IMG/VR virus record: IMGVR_UViG_3300019850_000090
Location: 1-43,830 of that record
Reading direction: 5' to 3' (one strand)
Source of the DNA: a virus
DNA: 43,830 bases
Below, piece after piece: positions 8,608-17,952 of the stretch (positions are counted from its first letter, which is position 1; every line of letters starts with the position of its first letter). A program made the position numbers and the translations under genes. The notes below the pieces were generated by a model that searched no databases, was not told where the DNA came from, and saw only the letters and a list, made by a program, of their open reading frames with translations.

Positions 8608-9369
8608 ATGAGTTTAATAGAGGTTAGAGAGAGAGTAGCGAGGGAGAGCGGAAGGCACGATCTCGTTAAAGACTTCGCTAATGGAGACTACACAGATAGC
8701 GGAAATGGTGTCTCTAATAGATATGTTAACGACGCACAGAGATTCTTAGATAGAAAGGCTAACTTCATAAAATCGTACTCTTGGTATAAGAAAGACGTAT
8801 CTATAGGTTCGTATAAGGTTAATTTCAGATACTGCTCTGCTATCAAGCAGGTATGGTTTATGGCTAATGGTGGGAGATATAGATTAGATAAGAAAGATTT
8901 ATCCTGGCTTAGAAGAGCATACGGAGATGTGTATGCCAACCTAACTCAGGCAAGTCCGCTCTACTATGCTCCTATGGTTTTAAACCTTTCTCCAGACCAG
9001 GTTGCATTGACGAGTTCGGACTACGTCAACGAGTTTACTCGGGATTTTGAGGAGATTCTGTTTACAGACGAAGCTGAGCATTTTCTATATAGCGGTGTTC
9101 TATGGATGCCTCCGAACGCTGTGGCGAGTACCGTGTCTATATTAGGAAGGTTCTGGTCTTCTCCTCTCTCAGTTGATGCTGATAAATCGTTCTGGACTGA
9201 AGTTCACCCCGATATACTATCTTTAGCAACTCAATATGTTATAGAAAGAACGTACAGAAATAGAGAAGGGATGGCGGACTATATGACTGCTATCATGGAC
9301 GCTATCGATGATATAGATAGAGACGTTGTTGAAGAAGAAGTGCAGGACTTAAATCAGATGGAGGGATAG
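8608..9369 (+). CDS. head-tail adaptor (connector, tail-tube A-like)
   Basis: The 253-residue, mainly helical protein starts with a helix followed by VNDAQRFLDRKANF, like connector proteins whose N-terminal helices sit on the portal. A middle beta part (VSIGSYKVNFRYCSAIKQVWF) reads like the module seen in gp6/gp11-type adaptors of short-tailed phages. A C-terminal helical tail (YVIERTYRNREGM…DRDVVEEEVQDL) follows. It is the first gene after the capsid, which is the expected place. The exact family is not certain. The ATG lies six bases after GAAGAGAG and the stop abuts the next ATG. Confidence 0.55.
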   Translation: MSLIEVRERVARESGRHDLVKDFANGDYTDSGNGVSNRYVNDAQRFLDRKANFIKSYSWYKKDVSIGSYKVNFRYCSAIKQVWFMANGGRYRLDKKDLSWLRRAYGDVYANLTQASPLYYAPMVLNLSPDQVALTSSDYVNEFTRDFEEILFTDEAEHFLYSGVLWMPPNAVASTVSILGRFWSSPLSVDADKSFWTEVHPDILSLATQYVIERTYRNREGMADYMTAIMDAIDDIDRDVVEEEVQDLNQMEG

Positions 9370-9714
9370 ATGCAGGTTAGAGATATCATACGTGAGAAGG
9401 TAAAGAGAATGGAAGAGAGAAAAGACGAGATGATGCTCTCTGACGATGCCTTAAAGACTCTACTGGATGGGGTGAAGAGCGTCTGGGAATACTTAGATAG
9501 ATTCAGCGAAACGCAGGAGCCTCTCTCTTATCAAACGCTCTCTAATTCATTCGGCGATATAGATAGGAAGAGGGTAGAGGAGGTATTTAGATATGCCATA
9601 CAAAAGAATAGGGAACAAGGTTTACACAAAGAGCAGCGGAAGCTGGCGTCTAAAGCAAACGTGCAGAAGCGCGGGGGCAGCAGTAAAGGCGATGAACCTG
9701 CTGAGAGCCATTGA
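9370..9714 (+). CDS. small helical protein, unknown
   Basis: The start codon is immediately after the previous stop. The 114-residue product is charged and helical (IREKVKRMEERKDEMML, LKTLLDGVKSVWEYLDRF) and ends in a basic, low-complexity tail. The tail from about residue 75 is encoded in DNA that also encodes the start of another small gene at 9593 in a different frame. The tail may therefore be a by-product of the overlap. No family recognised. Confidence 0.65.
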   Translation: MQVRDIIREKVKRMEERKDEMMLSDDALKTLLDGVKSVWEYLDRFSETQEPLSYQTLSNSFGDIDRKRVEEVFRYAIQKNREQGLHKEQRKLASKANVQKRGGSSKGDEPAESH

Positions 9715-9754
9715 GCATGGCTTCACTCCTACTAAGAAGAGGAGAAAACATTGA
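9593..9754 (+). CDS. 53-residue basic protein overlapping its neighbour
   Basis: This ORF starts at ATG 9593 with an excellent site, GAGGAGG, seven bases upstream. It ends with TGA at 9752-9754, which overlaps the TTG start of the next gene as TTGA. The product opens MPYKRIGNKVYTKSSGSW and continues with RLKQTCRSAGAAVKAMNLL and a Lys/Arg-rich end. The layout of a KxGxxVY-xx-GxW head followed by a helix with AxKAxxLLxAI is one I know from very small basic phage proteins near tail genes. The overlap with the gene at 9370 is 122 bases. The good ribosome binding site and coupled stop argue that it is real. Confidence 0.65.
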   Translation: MPYKRIGNKVYTKSSGSWRLKQTCRSAGAAVKAMNLLRAIEHGFTPTKKRRKH

Positions 9755-11340
9755 GAGAGTTTAGTGTTTCTATCATAGGAAATTTACAGAGAGGGCTTAG
9801 ACCTGATGATAGAGTTCAGAGGAACTCTGTCTTCGCTACCCAATGTCAAAACATTAGGCCTATTGTCATAGATAAGCGTCCTACTCTTTCCACCTTCACA
9901 CCTATCTCAGATCCCTTCGCCTCTGGGTATTTGGGCTCACTCGAGATTGGCGTGAGTCATCCGTTCCCTCAAATTTTCAAGGGTAGGGAGAATACGTTTC
10001 TCCTCAGTGGGACTAAAATATATAAAGTGACCGAGGGGACTGATTGGACTCTAACCGAGTTAGAAACTAAGGATGCCTACGATGTTGGAGTTGACAAGAG
10101 TATACCGAGAGGGGAGAGTTGGCACTTTGCTGACTTTGGTGCTTCGTATGCTTTCTTCAACAAAGAGTGTACTGTGTTTAAGACAAATAGGATAAAGATG
10201 TTCGGAGGTGCTTCTGATGTTCTCGTTGCTGACGACATTACTATTAACACGGGATGCGCCTCTCGTGGAAGGTTGGTGCTAGGTGGGTTTAACACGAGTG
10301 ATTTTTGGAGAGCGAGATGGGATTCGTTCCTAAGAGAAGCATCCGATGCTGGCTTAGGCTTTGTATTCCCGACTTCTCCTGGATCTAACTTCGTTTGGTG
10401 GAGTCAAATAGGAAGTGGGGCTTTTTTTCTCTTCTATCCCGAGGACTATATAGTCGGGAATGTTAAGAACGCTGGAGAGGAGATATACTCCTCTGATGTA
10501 TCCATGCTCGATGAGATGCTAACGAGAAATGAGATGGGATTCATGCCTATGCACTGGCAGGGAACTGTTAGACGTGTTCTTCCTCTTGGAAATGGAGTGA
10601 TGGTATACGGAGATAATGGTATCTCGTACATGCCCAAGTCAGCGAGTACCTACGGGTTAGTGGATCTCGTCCCTCATGGAATAGCGAGTAGGTCGAGTGT
10701 AGGCGGGACTGAAAGAGAGCACGTCTTCGTCGACGAGAGTGGATGGCTTTGGAGGGCGACTCCTGATGAGCAGCCTAAGAGATTGGGATTTAGAGAGTTC
10801 TTCGAGAATATGCTCTCTAACGATATCGTTGTTAGTTATGATTCTGTTGAAGACGAGTATCATATCTCAGATGAGAACTCGTGCTTTGTTTTAAATAGAT
10901 CCGATGAGTTGTATGAGTCAACATATCTCCCGAAGAGCATAGTAGTATCAAACGGAGGTGCTGTTGGTGTATACTCTCGGTCTGGGCACAGTGATGATGA
11001 GTATGCGATACTCGAGTCAGACATAGTCGACTTAGGGATTCGTACTATTAAAACTATAGAGAGGGTAGTCGTGTCAGCGACTAACACCGCTTCTCTCGGT
11101 GTGAGTATAAAGTGGAGAAATAAGTCGAGTGATGCGTGGAGTCAAACTCCTTTCGCTGATGTTAACTATGAAGGAGTAGCATATTTTCCAGTAAAGGGAT
11201 TAGAGTTTAAGATAGTGATTAGATGTAAAGATTATACTAAGATTGATGTGGATGATGTCTATCTACATTTTAAAACAGACGATAAGAGAATAGTGAGAGG
11301 TACATATGCTCTTGAGAATGCTGCCAGAGCAAATATCTAA
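9751..11340 (+). CDS. tail nozzle/stabilisation-like protein (propeller-like beta fold)
   Basis: The 529-residue product is almost entirely beta sequence, with repeated strand-turn units such as NTFLLSGTKIYKVTEGTDW, GNGVMVYGDNGISYMPK, EHVFVDESGWLWRATP and VEDEYHISDENSCFVLN. These resemble the beta-propeller domains of short-tail nozzle and stabilisation proteins (T7 gp12, P22 gp10 and analogues). It follows the adaptor gene, as those do. The TTG start at 9751 overlaps the previous stop and has AGAGGAG six bases before it. No enzymatic residues were seen. It could also be a tail hub. Confidence 0.55.
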   Translation: MREFSVSIIGNLQRGLRPDDRVQRNSVFATQCQNIRPIVIDKRPTLSTFTPISDPFASGYLGSLEIGVSHPFPQIFKGRENTFLLSGTKIYKVTEGTDWTLTELETKDAYDVGVDKSIPRGESWHFADFGASYAFFNKECTVFKTNRIKMFGGASDVLVADDITINTGCASRGRLVLGGFNTSDFWRARWDSFLREASDAGLGFVFPTSPGSNFVWWSQIGSGAFFLFYPEDYIVGNVKNAGEEIYSSDVSMLDEMLTRNEMGFMPMHWQGTVRRVLPLGNGVMVYGDNGISYMPKSASTYGLVDLVPHGIASRSSVGGTEREHVFVDESGWLWRATPDEQPKRLGFREFFENMLSNDIVVSYDSVEDEYHISDENSCFVLNRSDELYESTYLPKSIVVSNGGAVGVYSRSGHSDDEYAILESDIVDLGIRTIKTIERVVVSATNTASLGVSIKWRNKSSDAWSQTPFADVNYEGVAYFPVKGLEFKIVIRCKDYTKIDVDDVYLHFKTDDKRIVRGTYALENAARANI

Positions 11341-11758
11341 ACAATGGGATCTCGTGAGAGCTGCTATAGAAGCAGCTAATCCGCCCGATGTGGTTCTTCC
11401 CGAGCATAAGATGACTAACATGCTATCTATGTTACTCAACGGAGATATGCAGTGTTGGGTTCTCGTAGGTGATGAGGTTAGAACAGACGTGTACGCTATC
11501 GTTACTACTCTCACCTACGATGACCCGTTCGGAGAGAAACAGCTATTTGTATATTCTCTCTACGCCTATAAAAGACCCTCTCGGGAGCTTTGGATGGATC
11601 TCATTAATACCCTAAAGAGGTGGGGAGAATCATTAGGCTGCTCGAACGTAACAGCATATGTGAGGAATAAATCGGAGATTAGATTGATAGAGAGGATTGG
11701 TGGAGATGTAGAGACCGTCCTCGTGAGAATACCTTTAAAAACTAATGGGAGGTTATGA
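11306..11758 (+). CDS. GNAT-fold-like small virion-region protein
   Basis: The 150-residue sequence has the alternating pattern of a GNAT-like domain: helix (QWDLVRAAIEAA), strands around CWVLVGD and DVYAIVTTLTYDD, strand LFVYSLYAY, helix (RELWMDLINTLKRWGESLG), strand NVTAYVRNK and a final IRLIERIGGDVETVLVRIP. The canonical acetyl-CoA loop (Q/R-x-x-G-x-G/A) is not evident, so it may be a structural relative without activity. The start overlaps the previous gene by 35 bases and GAGAGG lies before it. The stop overlaps the next start as ATGA. Confidence 0.4.
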   Translation: MLLRMLPEQISKQWDLVRAAIEAANPPDVVLPEHKMTNMLSMLLNGDMQCWVLVGDEVRTDVYAIVTTLTYDDPFGEKQLFVYSLYAYKRPSRELWMDLINTLKRWGESLGCSNVTAYVRNKSEIRLIERIGGDVETVLVRIPLKTNGRL

Positions 11759-12831
11759 TGGGTGGAGGAACACCTGCTTTATCGTTTCCATTCGCTGCTG
11801 GAGCTGGAAACACGACTGCTATGTATAGTACCTGGGTTGTTGATAAGTTAGCCCCTCTAATACAGGCTGGCGTTGATGCTAATAGCCCTTATTATAATGA
11901 GGCTGCTAACATACCTGATCCAGACGCTTTGATGGATGATACTAATGCTAAACATAGTCAGGGGAGGATGGATGCTACTATCACTGACATACTCGCTATA
12001 GACCCCGAGACCGAATACGCTTCGTTTGTTGCTAAAGCGGTAGCAGAGGCGTATACGCCTGGGGTATTTCCGTCTATCACAGATGATGTAACTAATATAC
12101 ACTCAGCGGAGAGAGGTTCGGTGACTTCTGCAGTCGATGCTGCGCTAGCAGCTGCCTCAGCGGCTATCGCCGATACTCCTATATCTAACATGGTTGACGC
12201 TTATGAGGCTAAGATTAAGGACGAGTATCTAAGGGGGATTAGTAGATTAGCATCGAGTCTATCGGATATAGACGCTGTTAATAGCTCAGCATTCGTATTC
12301 GGGATCGCTCTTTTAAATAAAGAGCTCATTCGGAGTGTGAACGATTATACTAAGTCCCTCGAGTTAGACGCATTCAAACAGTATGTGAATATATATATGA
12401 GTACGTTTATGCAAACGTTTGGAGGGCATCTTAATGGCTATTTGGCTAGGAATGCTTCTAAAGATACTCTAATTCTCAACGGAAATAGAGAGATGTCAAC
12501 TCTGCTTGCTAATAAGATAAGCGCTGAGGCTGCAGCCACTAATCTTCAGGCAGAGCTTAACAGAATCAGACATGTTGCTCTCACTGAGAAGCATAGAGAC
12601 GGAGTGGCTCTTGATGCACAAGATACTCTCTATGATTATCAATTGTATCAGTACGGAGCTAATATGCTAGCCTCAAGTGGAGGTGCTGCTGTTCTACAAC
12701 CTAAGATGTCTCCTGGGCAGAGTATGCTTGGTGGAGCTAGTGCTGGAGGTGGCGTAGGAATGATGGTTGGAGGCCCTGAGGGAGCTGCAATAGGTGCTGG
12801 GGTTGGGGGAATTATAGGTCTATTTGGTTGA
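11755..12831 (+). CDS. probable ejection protein with glycine-zipper C-terminus
   Basis: The 358-residue protein is Ala-rich and helical over residues 100-290 and ends in a glycine-zipper segment (about 325-358; GASAGGGVGMMVGG and GAAIGAGVGGIIGLFG). Such segments insert into or oligomerise in membranes. Glycine zippers at the C-terminus are seen in internal, ejected virion proteins of short-tailed phages that build a channel through the cell envelope. It is the first of three consecutive genes of this kind. The role is inferred from composition and position; there is no sequence motif proving it. Confidence 0.55.
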   Translation: MMGGGTPALSFPFAAGAGNTTAMYSTWVVDKLAPLIQAGVDANSPYYNEAANIPDPDALMDDTNAKHSQGRMDATITDILAIDPETEYASFVAKAVAEAYTPGVFPSITDDVTNIHSAERGSVTSAVDAALAAASAAIADTPISNMVDAYEAKIKDEYLRGISRLASSLSDIDAVNSSAFVFGIALLNKELIRSVNDYTKSLELDAFKQYVNIYMSTFMQTFGGHLNGYLARNASKDTLILNGNREMSTLLANKISAEAAATNLQAELNRIRHVALTEKHRDGVALDAQDTLYDYQLYQYGANMLASSGGAAVLQPKMSPGQSMLGGASAGGGVGMMVGGPEGAAIGAGVGGIIGLFG

Positions 12832-12833
12832 TG

Positions 12834-12862
12834 AGCACGTGTTCGATTATTGAACACATGCT
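12834..12862. repeat. 29-bp palindrome, copy B
   Basis: Arms AGCACGTGTTC and GAACACATGCT flank GATTATT. One pair differs from the perfect complement. It begins two bases after the stop codon of the gene ending at 12831, in the 59-bp gap before the next ATG. Confidence 0.92.
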
Positions 12863-12890
12863 ATTCTTCATAAAGTGAGGAGGATGAAAG

Positions 12891-13949
12891 ATGGCTAATA
12901 GTGATATAAAGAAGATAATACTCGACGAGTGGGGACGACCTAGGACTCTCGAACTCTATTCGGACGCTCTTGATAAGAGAGCCCCTGTTATCCCTGAATA
13001 TCCTAAGTCGAGATTTCCAGCTGAGGGAGCTGGTACGCTACAACCTCAAGGAGGAGTAGGGGGATACGGAACTCCGACTCTCGAAACTCTACAGGAGATA
13101 GCAAAGGGAATCCCGAACTCTCAAGCTGTTCCAGCTGAGAATACATGGTGGGATAGAATGAAGGCTAAATACTCCTCTCCGCTGAATAGAGCTGGTGCAT
13201 CGAGGCTATTCGGAACAATAGCTCAGGCTTTAACAGCTGCTTATCCTAAGAGTTGGCAATATCAACTCGGAGGCGCAGCTAACAAGATGGGAGCTGCTAC
13301 TCAACAGAGAGCTATCGCAGAGGGAAAGAATCTCGAGGGAATAGCTGGCTTTGGGATAACTCCTGAAGAGAGATCACAGATGGTTAAGGAGGCTCTATCT
13401 GAGAGAGAGGCTACTAGCATGGCAGACTATCGGAAGAAATATACAGACTATCTACTCGGAATGCTCGAGAAGACCCCAGGCGCTGAGCAGAGGATGGAGG
13501 AGATAGAGGCTAAGAAAACACCTCCTGCTCCTGTTAAGTGGCAAAGACAAACCTTTCCCTCTAATGGTCAGAACGTAACAGTTGCGTTTAATCCAGTTAC
13601 TCTTGAGAGAGTACCAATAGCAACTAGCCCTATTCAAAACACAGCTGCTGAGACTAGTCTAAGCAATACGCAGAGAGGATGGTATAATGATGCTACTCGT
13701 CAGGCAACGAAAGAGTTGAGTATGCTAGGATATGGAGACCTCATAAAGTTATCTGACGGAAGCTATACTATTAAATACAACGAGGAAACAGCAAACGACC
13801 CAGATTTGCAGACTAAAGCTAACGCTGATTATTATAGGCTACTCAGAAAGTACCTTAGCAGATACGCTGACTTGAAGAGACTGCCTCGTAGCTTTGCGGA
13901 GGCCCTAGCTCCTGAGCAGGCTCCTGAGGTTATTGATTTGACTGAATAG
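12891..13949 (+). CDS. probable internal/ejection virion protein
   Basis: The 352-residue protein has a Pro/Gly-rich N-terminal third, a helical middle (SRLFGTIAQALTAAYPKSW, then ALSEREATSMADYRKKY) and a mixed C-terminal part. No enzyme motif is visible. Its position between two probable ejection proteins, with a strong GAGGAGG site and co-directional spacing, suggests that it is part of the virion interior or tail. It may also be a chaperone for the large protein that follows. Family not recognised. Confidence 0.5.
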   Translation: MANSDIKKIILDEWGRPRTLELYSDALDKRAPVIPEYPKSRFPAEGAGTLQPQGGVGGYGTPTLETLQEIAKGIPNSQAVPAENTWWDRMKAKYSSPLNRAGASRLFGTIAQALTAAYPKSWQYQLGGAANKMGAATQQRAIAEGKNLEGIAGFGITPEERSQMVKEALSEREATSMADYRKKYTDYLLGMLEKTPGAEQRMEEIEAKKTPPAPVKWQRQTFPSNGQNVTVAFNPVTLERVPIATSPIQNTAAETSLSNTQRGWYNDATRQATKELSMLGYGDLIKLSDGSYTIKYNEETANDPDLQTKANADYYRLLRKYLSRYADLKRLPRSFAEALAPEQAPEVIDLTE

Positions 13950-13959
13950 AGTATATGAT

Positions 13960-16900
13960 ATGAATGATGTTATTGATAAAACATACGGTCTTTTAACAGA
14001 CTCCACTCGTGGGGATGCTTTCTATAAGGTAAAGCAGAGTGCGGATGAGTTTAGAAATCTTCTCTCGGATGAGCCCACTCGTGGGAGGGTATACGATCTC
14101 TTAAAGAGAAAGTATCCTGGCTTGAAACAGACGAGGGACGAGTTCGATAGTCTCGTTACTTCTGTATCTCTGCCTCCTCAGGAAGAAGGAGGTTCTATGG
14201 GGGGAGCTCTGCAAAGAGGCGTTAACGCTATGGTCACTAACGTTAAGACTCTTCCAGTTACACTGGGGCAGGTAGGTGCGTCTGTGTTAGGCGGCTTGAC
14301 TGCTGGAAATCCCGCTAATCCGAATCCCTTCGCTTTTTGGGATAGAGCATCGAAGATATATCAGAGTTTAGAACCGATTAGAAAGAACTGGAGTGATTAT
14401 GTTAGGTTCGAGACCGAGTTAGAAAATCCAGCTAAACCAGCGACGGGGAAGTATGCGAGGAAGCCTAAGAAGTGGACGGAGTACTTTACTGACCCTAAGC
14501 GATCTCTTATGAAAATAGCTGAGCAGGGGCCTAGTATCATCCCTCTCGCAGCTGCGTTCGTTGCTAATCCGATTGTCGGTGCTCTTGCTATGTTTGGGAG
14601 CGGAGCTCAAAGTATGCAGGAGAGAGTTGATGCCTTCGAGGGAAGGACTGGAGAGAAGGTAGACCCGAGAGATAAACTCTCTGCTACTTTGATAGCAGGG
14701 AGCGTGGATGCTGCTCTGGCTAAGTTTGGAATAGATAAGGTTATTAATGTGTCTAAACTTCCTGGTGTTAAAGGTGCGCTAACTAAGGCTCTCGTATCGA
14801 CTCTCTCTGGAACATCTACTATCACTGCTATGGATATGGATAAACAGATTGCTGAGATAGGTATTAAGACTAAAGAGAGGATAGACTGGAATGAGCTACT
14901 CGACACAGCTCATAGTGGATTCCTGCTCGGGCTAGGCGGAGCTATCATTAGCGGAGCGAGTGGGCGCAGAGTTAGAGATATAGAACAGAGAGACGCAAAG
15001 AAGGTAGTATCGAAACTCATTGAGGAGACACACGCTATTAGACAGAGTCCTAAAGGAAGAGAAGCTGTACTCGAGAACCTGAAGAAGATGGAGATAGCTG
15101 GTCTCAAAGCTGAAGCTAAGAGAGGAGTACCCTTTGCTAAGACGACTGGTTTAAAGTCGAGAGGCGATGTAAACAAGCTTCCTCCTGATGTTAGAGCGAC
15201 TGTTAAACATAACGGGATTCTCTACGACGGTAAAGACGACATGGGTAATCACTATTTCACAGCACCCGAGCCCAGTGTAGGGGGCACTACTACGGTCTCG
15301 GGTAGTAAGCTAAATGCAAAGAGTGTAAATGAGGCAGTGGCTGATGTGTATAATAGATTCGGACGTCCCGATAGAGCTGCGGAGGTTTTAAAGTCAACTT
15401 CTACTCTCAAACAGGTGCACAAAGTCCGTGCCTCTGAGAAAGGAGCGAGAGCCGTTAGAGAAGCTATCGAGAGAGAGGATGCTATTGGGAGAGAAGTTCA
15501 GAGAAGAGTGTCTAAAGATATGTACGGTAGAGAATATGAAAAGCTCTCCACAGACGAGAGGTCGAATGTTGATGAGACTTCATTCGGAAGAGCATACTCT
15601 GAACTCTCTAAGGAGACTCCTAAAGTAGCAGACGCTGTTAAGGAGGTTACGCCTCCTATCCGCAGTAAAATAGAGCCAATCACGATGTTTGAGAGGAGAG
15701 TAAACAAACTTCAGGGAGCTCGGTATAGTGCCGATTTACGGAGATATATACTTTCTAAGGAGACACGTGCTAATTTAAGATCACTCGGGATTAAGTTCAA
15801 AGATCAAAAGAAGATTCTCTGGAGCATCGAAGACCCAACTATCTCTCTTAAAGAGAACGAGATGAAAGCGAGAAAACTCTATATAGATGTTATGAAAACT
15901 GGAGCTTTGTATGCAAAGCGAGCTGGTGTATTAGATGCGACTATTGATAACTACGCTCAGCATTTGTACGCTGATAGGTGGAAGAATATAGAGAAAGCTG
16001 GAAACTTAGCCAGAGGGAGCTCGCTGAAAACTAAAGCTGGCTTCAATATGCCTAGGGTTATTAAAACGCTTAGAGAGGCTGAGACGAGATATAAGCTCCA
16101 TCCTATCTACGATATGCCCACTTTGACTGGAAGATGGTTTCAGGTTATGAATAGAGTTATAGCAGATAAGCAGTTTATAGAGCAGGTGAGAGGGATGATA
16201 GACGTAGGCGGGAAACCTGTGATTAGCACTAAGTACAGACCTGGCTATGTATCCGTTCTGACACCAGAGTTAGCTAAGATAGCGACCTTTTTAAGAGGAG
16301 GGCAACTCTGGGTTAGCCCGCGCTTCGTAGGTGGGATGAAGGCTATTGCCTCTCCGAGGGGATCTCCCCTTCTTGCATATAGAGGATATGTTGGACTAAG
16401 AGGACTCGTTAAAAGAATCATAATGATAAATCCTCTTATTCACGGGCCTAATGTATTTAGCGACCTTTTCGATGAGATGAACTTTAGACTACTAAAGTCT
16501 CTAAACGCCATCGCTAAGGGGCCTAATGAGAAGAGCTTGGCGAACGCTGGACTCAAGAATCGAGGCGACCTTCAGATACTAATGACTAAGCATGGAGTAG
16601 CATCAGGTATCGCTAAGGCAGCCGCTAACGATTTGTTCGACGCTCTTCAAGGAGATTTTCCCGAGTTGAAAACCTCATGGCAGAGATGGAAAAGCCATCC
16701 TCTTAGAACCGTGAAAGGATTCTCGGATAGAGTTTTGTTCGAGGGCGTAGTTGAACATTCGCAGGAGACCATGTTTCTTCGAGTAATGAGTAGGGCTCTA
16801 AAGAAGGGGTTCAACACAGATAGAGCTGGACAGATAGCAGCCGACTTTGTGAATAGCAATGTTGGTTCGTTAACTACTGCAATGTTTACTCCAGCACAGA

Positions 16901-17901
16901 GTGAGTTCCTAAACGTTCTGCTGTTTGCTCGGAACTGGACTATCTCAAACCTCCGTCTCGTTACTGGCTCACTCGGAGTGAGAAACTTTAGATACGCACC
17001 TAGGTTTCTTAGACATACTGGACTCGATAAAGAACAGATGAAGTTTCTTCAAGTTGAATACTCTAAGCATCTCGTCAAAGGTGTACTTGGTCTACTCACT
17101 ATGGCTAATATGGCTAATCTCGGTCTAACGGGGTTTGATTGGAAGAGAGATGATAAAGGGAAGATAGTCGGAGCTAAGTGGGATAAGGAGAAGGCTCGCT
17201 TCACCTGGCAGAATGAGAGAGGACACTTCCTCGATGTTGATTTAGGGTTTAAAGATAAAAAGGGGAGAGAAGTATACCTTGTGCCCCCGCTCTTTAGATA
17301 TATGAGAGACATATTCGCCTGGTTTGCAGGGCCCAGGCAAACTATTAACACAGCATGGAATAAGATGGAGCCTCTTCTTAAACTAAGTATCGAGACTGTT
17401 ATGAACTACTCTCGCTGGATGGGAGCACCTATCGTGTCTCCAGGCGCTAATCTGTTAGAAGGAGCTCGTGATTGGTTCGAGTACGCTGCTAGGAACATCA
17501 CTCCTATGAGTACGTATACTACGAGACGAGGTGAGGTTAGAGGATGGGTTGAGACACTCGTTCCCCTCTTAGGAATGTGGGTTAGACACGGTGTTGCTGG
17601 TGGAGATCCTGCTCTCTGGCTGATAAAGTTTAAGATAAAGAAGGGCTATGAACTCGAAAGAATAGATGATAAGATTAATGAGCTCGTACAGACTGGAGAT
17701 ATATCTGGCGCCATCGAGAAGATGGTTGAGAGTAAAAGATATGAAGAACTAAACTCTATTAAGAATAGACTCACTAAGTATGATTTTCAACTCTTAAAGA
17801 GATGGAAGGCTACTCCTAATCAGCAGAAGGTTGAGTTTCTTAATAGTTTGAGTGAAGAAGAAAGAAAGAAGTTTATGAATGCTGCGAGTAAACGAAGATG
17901 A
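13960..17901 (+). CDS. 1,313-residue internal virion (DNA ejection) protein
   Basis: This is the largest protein of the genome. It has long helical segments, hydrophobic Gly/Ala-rich stretches near residues 190-215 (IIPLAAAFVANPIVGALAMF), 320-335 and 1037-1060 (KGVLGLLTMANMANLGL), and a charged C-terminus rich in Lys and Glu. Very large proteins at the end of the structural operon of short-tailed phages are usually ejected with the DNA and cross the periplasm. Its middle part (GPNVFSDLFDEMNFRLL to LFARNWTISNLRLVTG) resembles the polyvalent-protein-associated regions found in many environmental phages. I see no lysozyme or polymerase motif. The ribosome binding site is weak and the start lies ten bases after the previous stop. 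Confidence 0.65.
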   Translation: MNDVIDKTYGLLTDSTRGDAFYKVKQSADEFRNLLSDEPTRGRVYDLLKRKYPGLKQTRDEFDSLVTSVSLPPQEEGGSMGGALQRGVNAMVTNVKTLPVTLGQVGASVLGGLTAGNPANPNPFAFWDRASKIYQSLEPIRKNWSDYVRFETELENPAKPATGKYARKPKKWTEYFTDPKRSLMKIAEQGPSIIPLAAAFVANPIVGALAMFGSGAQSMQERVDAFEGRTGEKVDPRDKLSATLIAGSVDAALAKFGIDKVINVSKLPGVKGALTKALVSTLSGTSTITAMDMDKQIAEIGIKTKERIDWNELLDTAHSGFLLGLGGAIISGASGRRVRDIEQRDAKKVVSKLIEETHAIRQSPKGREAVLENLKKMEIAGLKAEAKRGVPFAKTTGLKSRGDVNKLPPDVRATVKHNGILYDGKDDMGNHYFTAPEPSVGGTTTVSGSKLNAKSVNEAVADVYNRFGRPDRAAEVLKSTSTLKQVHKVRASEKGARAVREAIEREDAIGREVQRRVSKDMYGREYEKLSTDERSNVDETSFGRAYSELSKETPKVADAVKEVTPPIRSKIEPITMFERRVNKLQGARYSADLRRYILSKETRANLRSLGIKFKDQKKILWSIEDPTISLKENEMKARKLYIDVMKTGALYAKRAGVLDATIDNYAQHLYADRWKNIEKAGNLARGSSLKTKAGFNMPRVIKTLREAETRYKLHPIYDMPTLTGRWFQVMNRVIADKQFIEQVRGMIDVGGKPVISTKYRPGYVSVLTPELAKIATFLRGGQLWVSPRFVGGMKAIASPRGSPLLAYRGYVGLRGLVKRIIMINPLIHGPNVFSDLFDEMNFRLLKSLNAIAKGPNEKSLANAGLKNRGDLQILMTKHGVASGIAKAAANDLFDALQGDFPELKTSWQRWKSHPLRTVKGFSDRVLFEGVVEHSQETMFLRVMSRALKKGFNTDRAGQIAADFVNSNVGSLTTAMFTPAQSEFLNVLLFARNWTISNLRLVTGSLGVRNFRYAPRFLRHTGLDKEQMKFLQVEYSKHLVKGVLGLLTMANMANLGLTGFDWKRDDKGKIVGAKWDKEKARFTWQNERGHFLDVDLGFKDKKGREVYLVPPLFRYMRDIFAWFAGPRQTINTAWNKMEPLLKLSIETVMNYSRWMGAPIVSPGANLLEGARDWFEYAARNITPMSTYTTRRGEVRGWVETLVPLLGMWVRHGVAGGDPALWLIKFKIKKGYELERIDDKINELVQTGDISGAIEKMVESKRYEELNSIKNRLTKYDFQLLKRWKATPNQQKVEFLNSLSEEERKKFMNAASKRR

Positions 17902-17923
17902 TTGACTCTCTGCATTAATTAAT

Positions 17924-17952
17924 AGCGCGTGTTCAAATTTCGAACACGTGCT
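17924..17952. repeat. 29-bp palindrome, copy C, between convergent genes
   Basis: Arms AGCGCGTGTTC and GAACACGTGCT flank AAATTTC. It lies in the gap between the ends of the rightward and leftward transcription arms, and its last base overlaps the stop codon of the leftward gene. Here it is the only candidate structure for stopping converging transcription. Confidence 0.92.
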
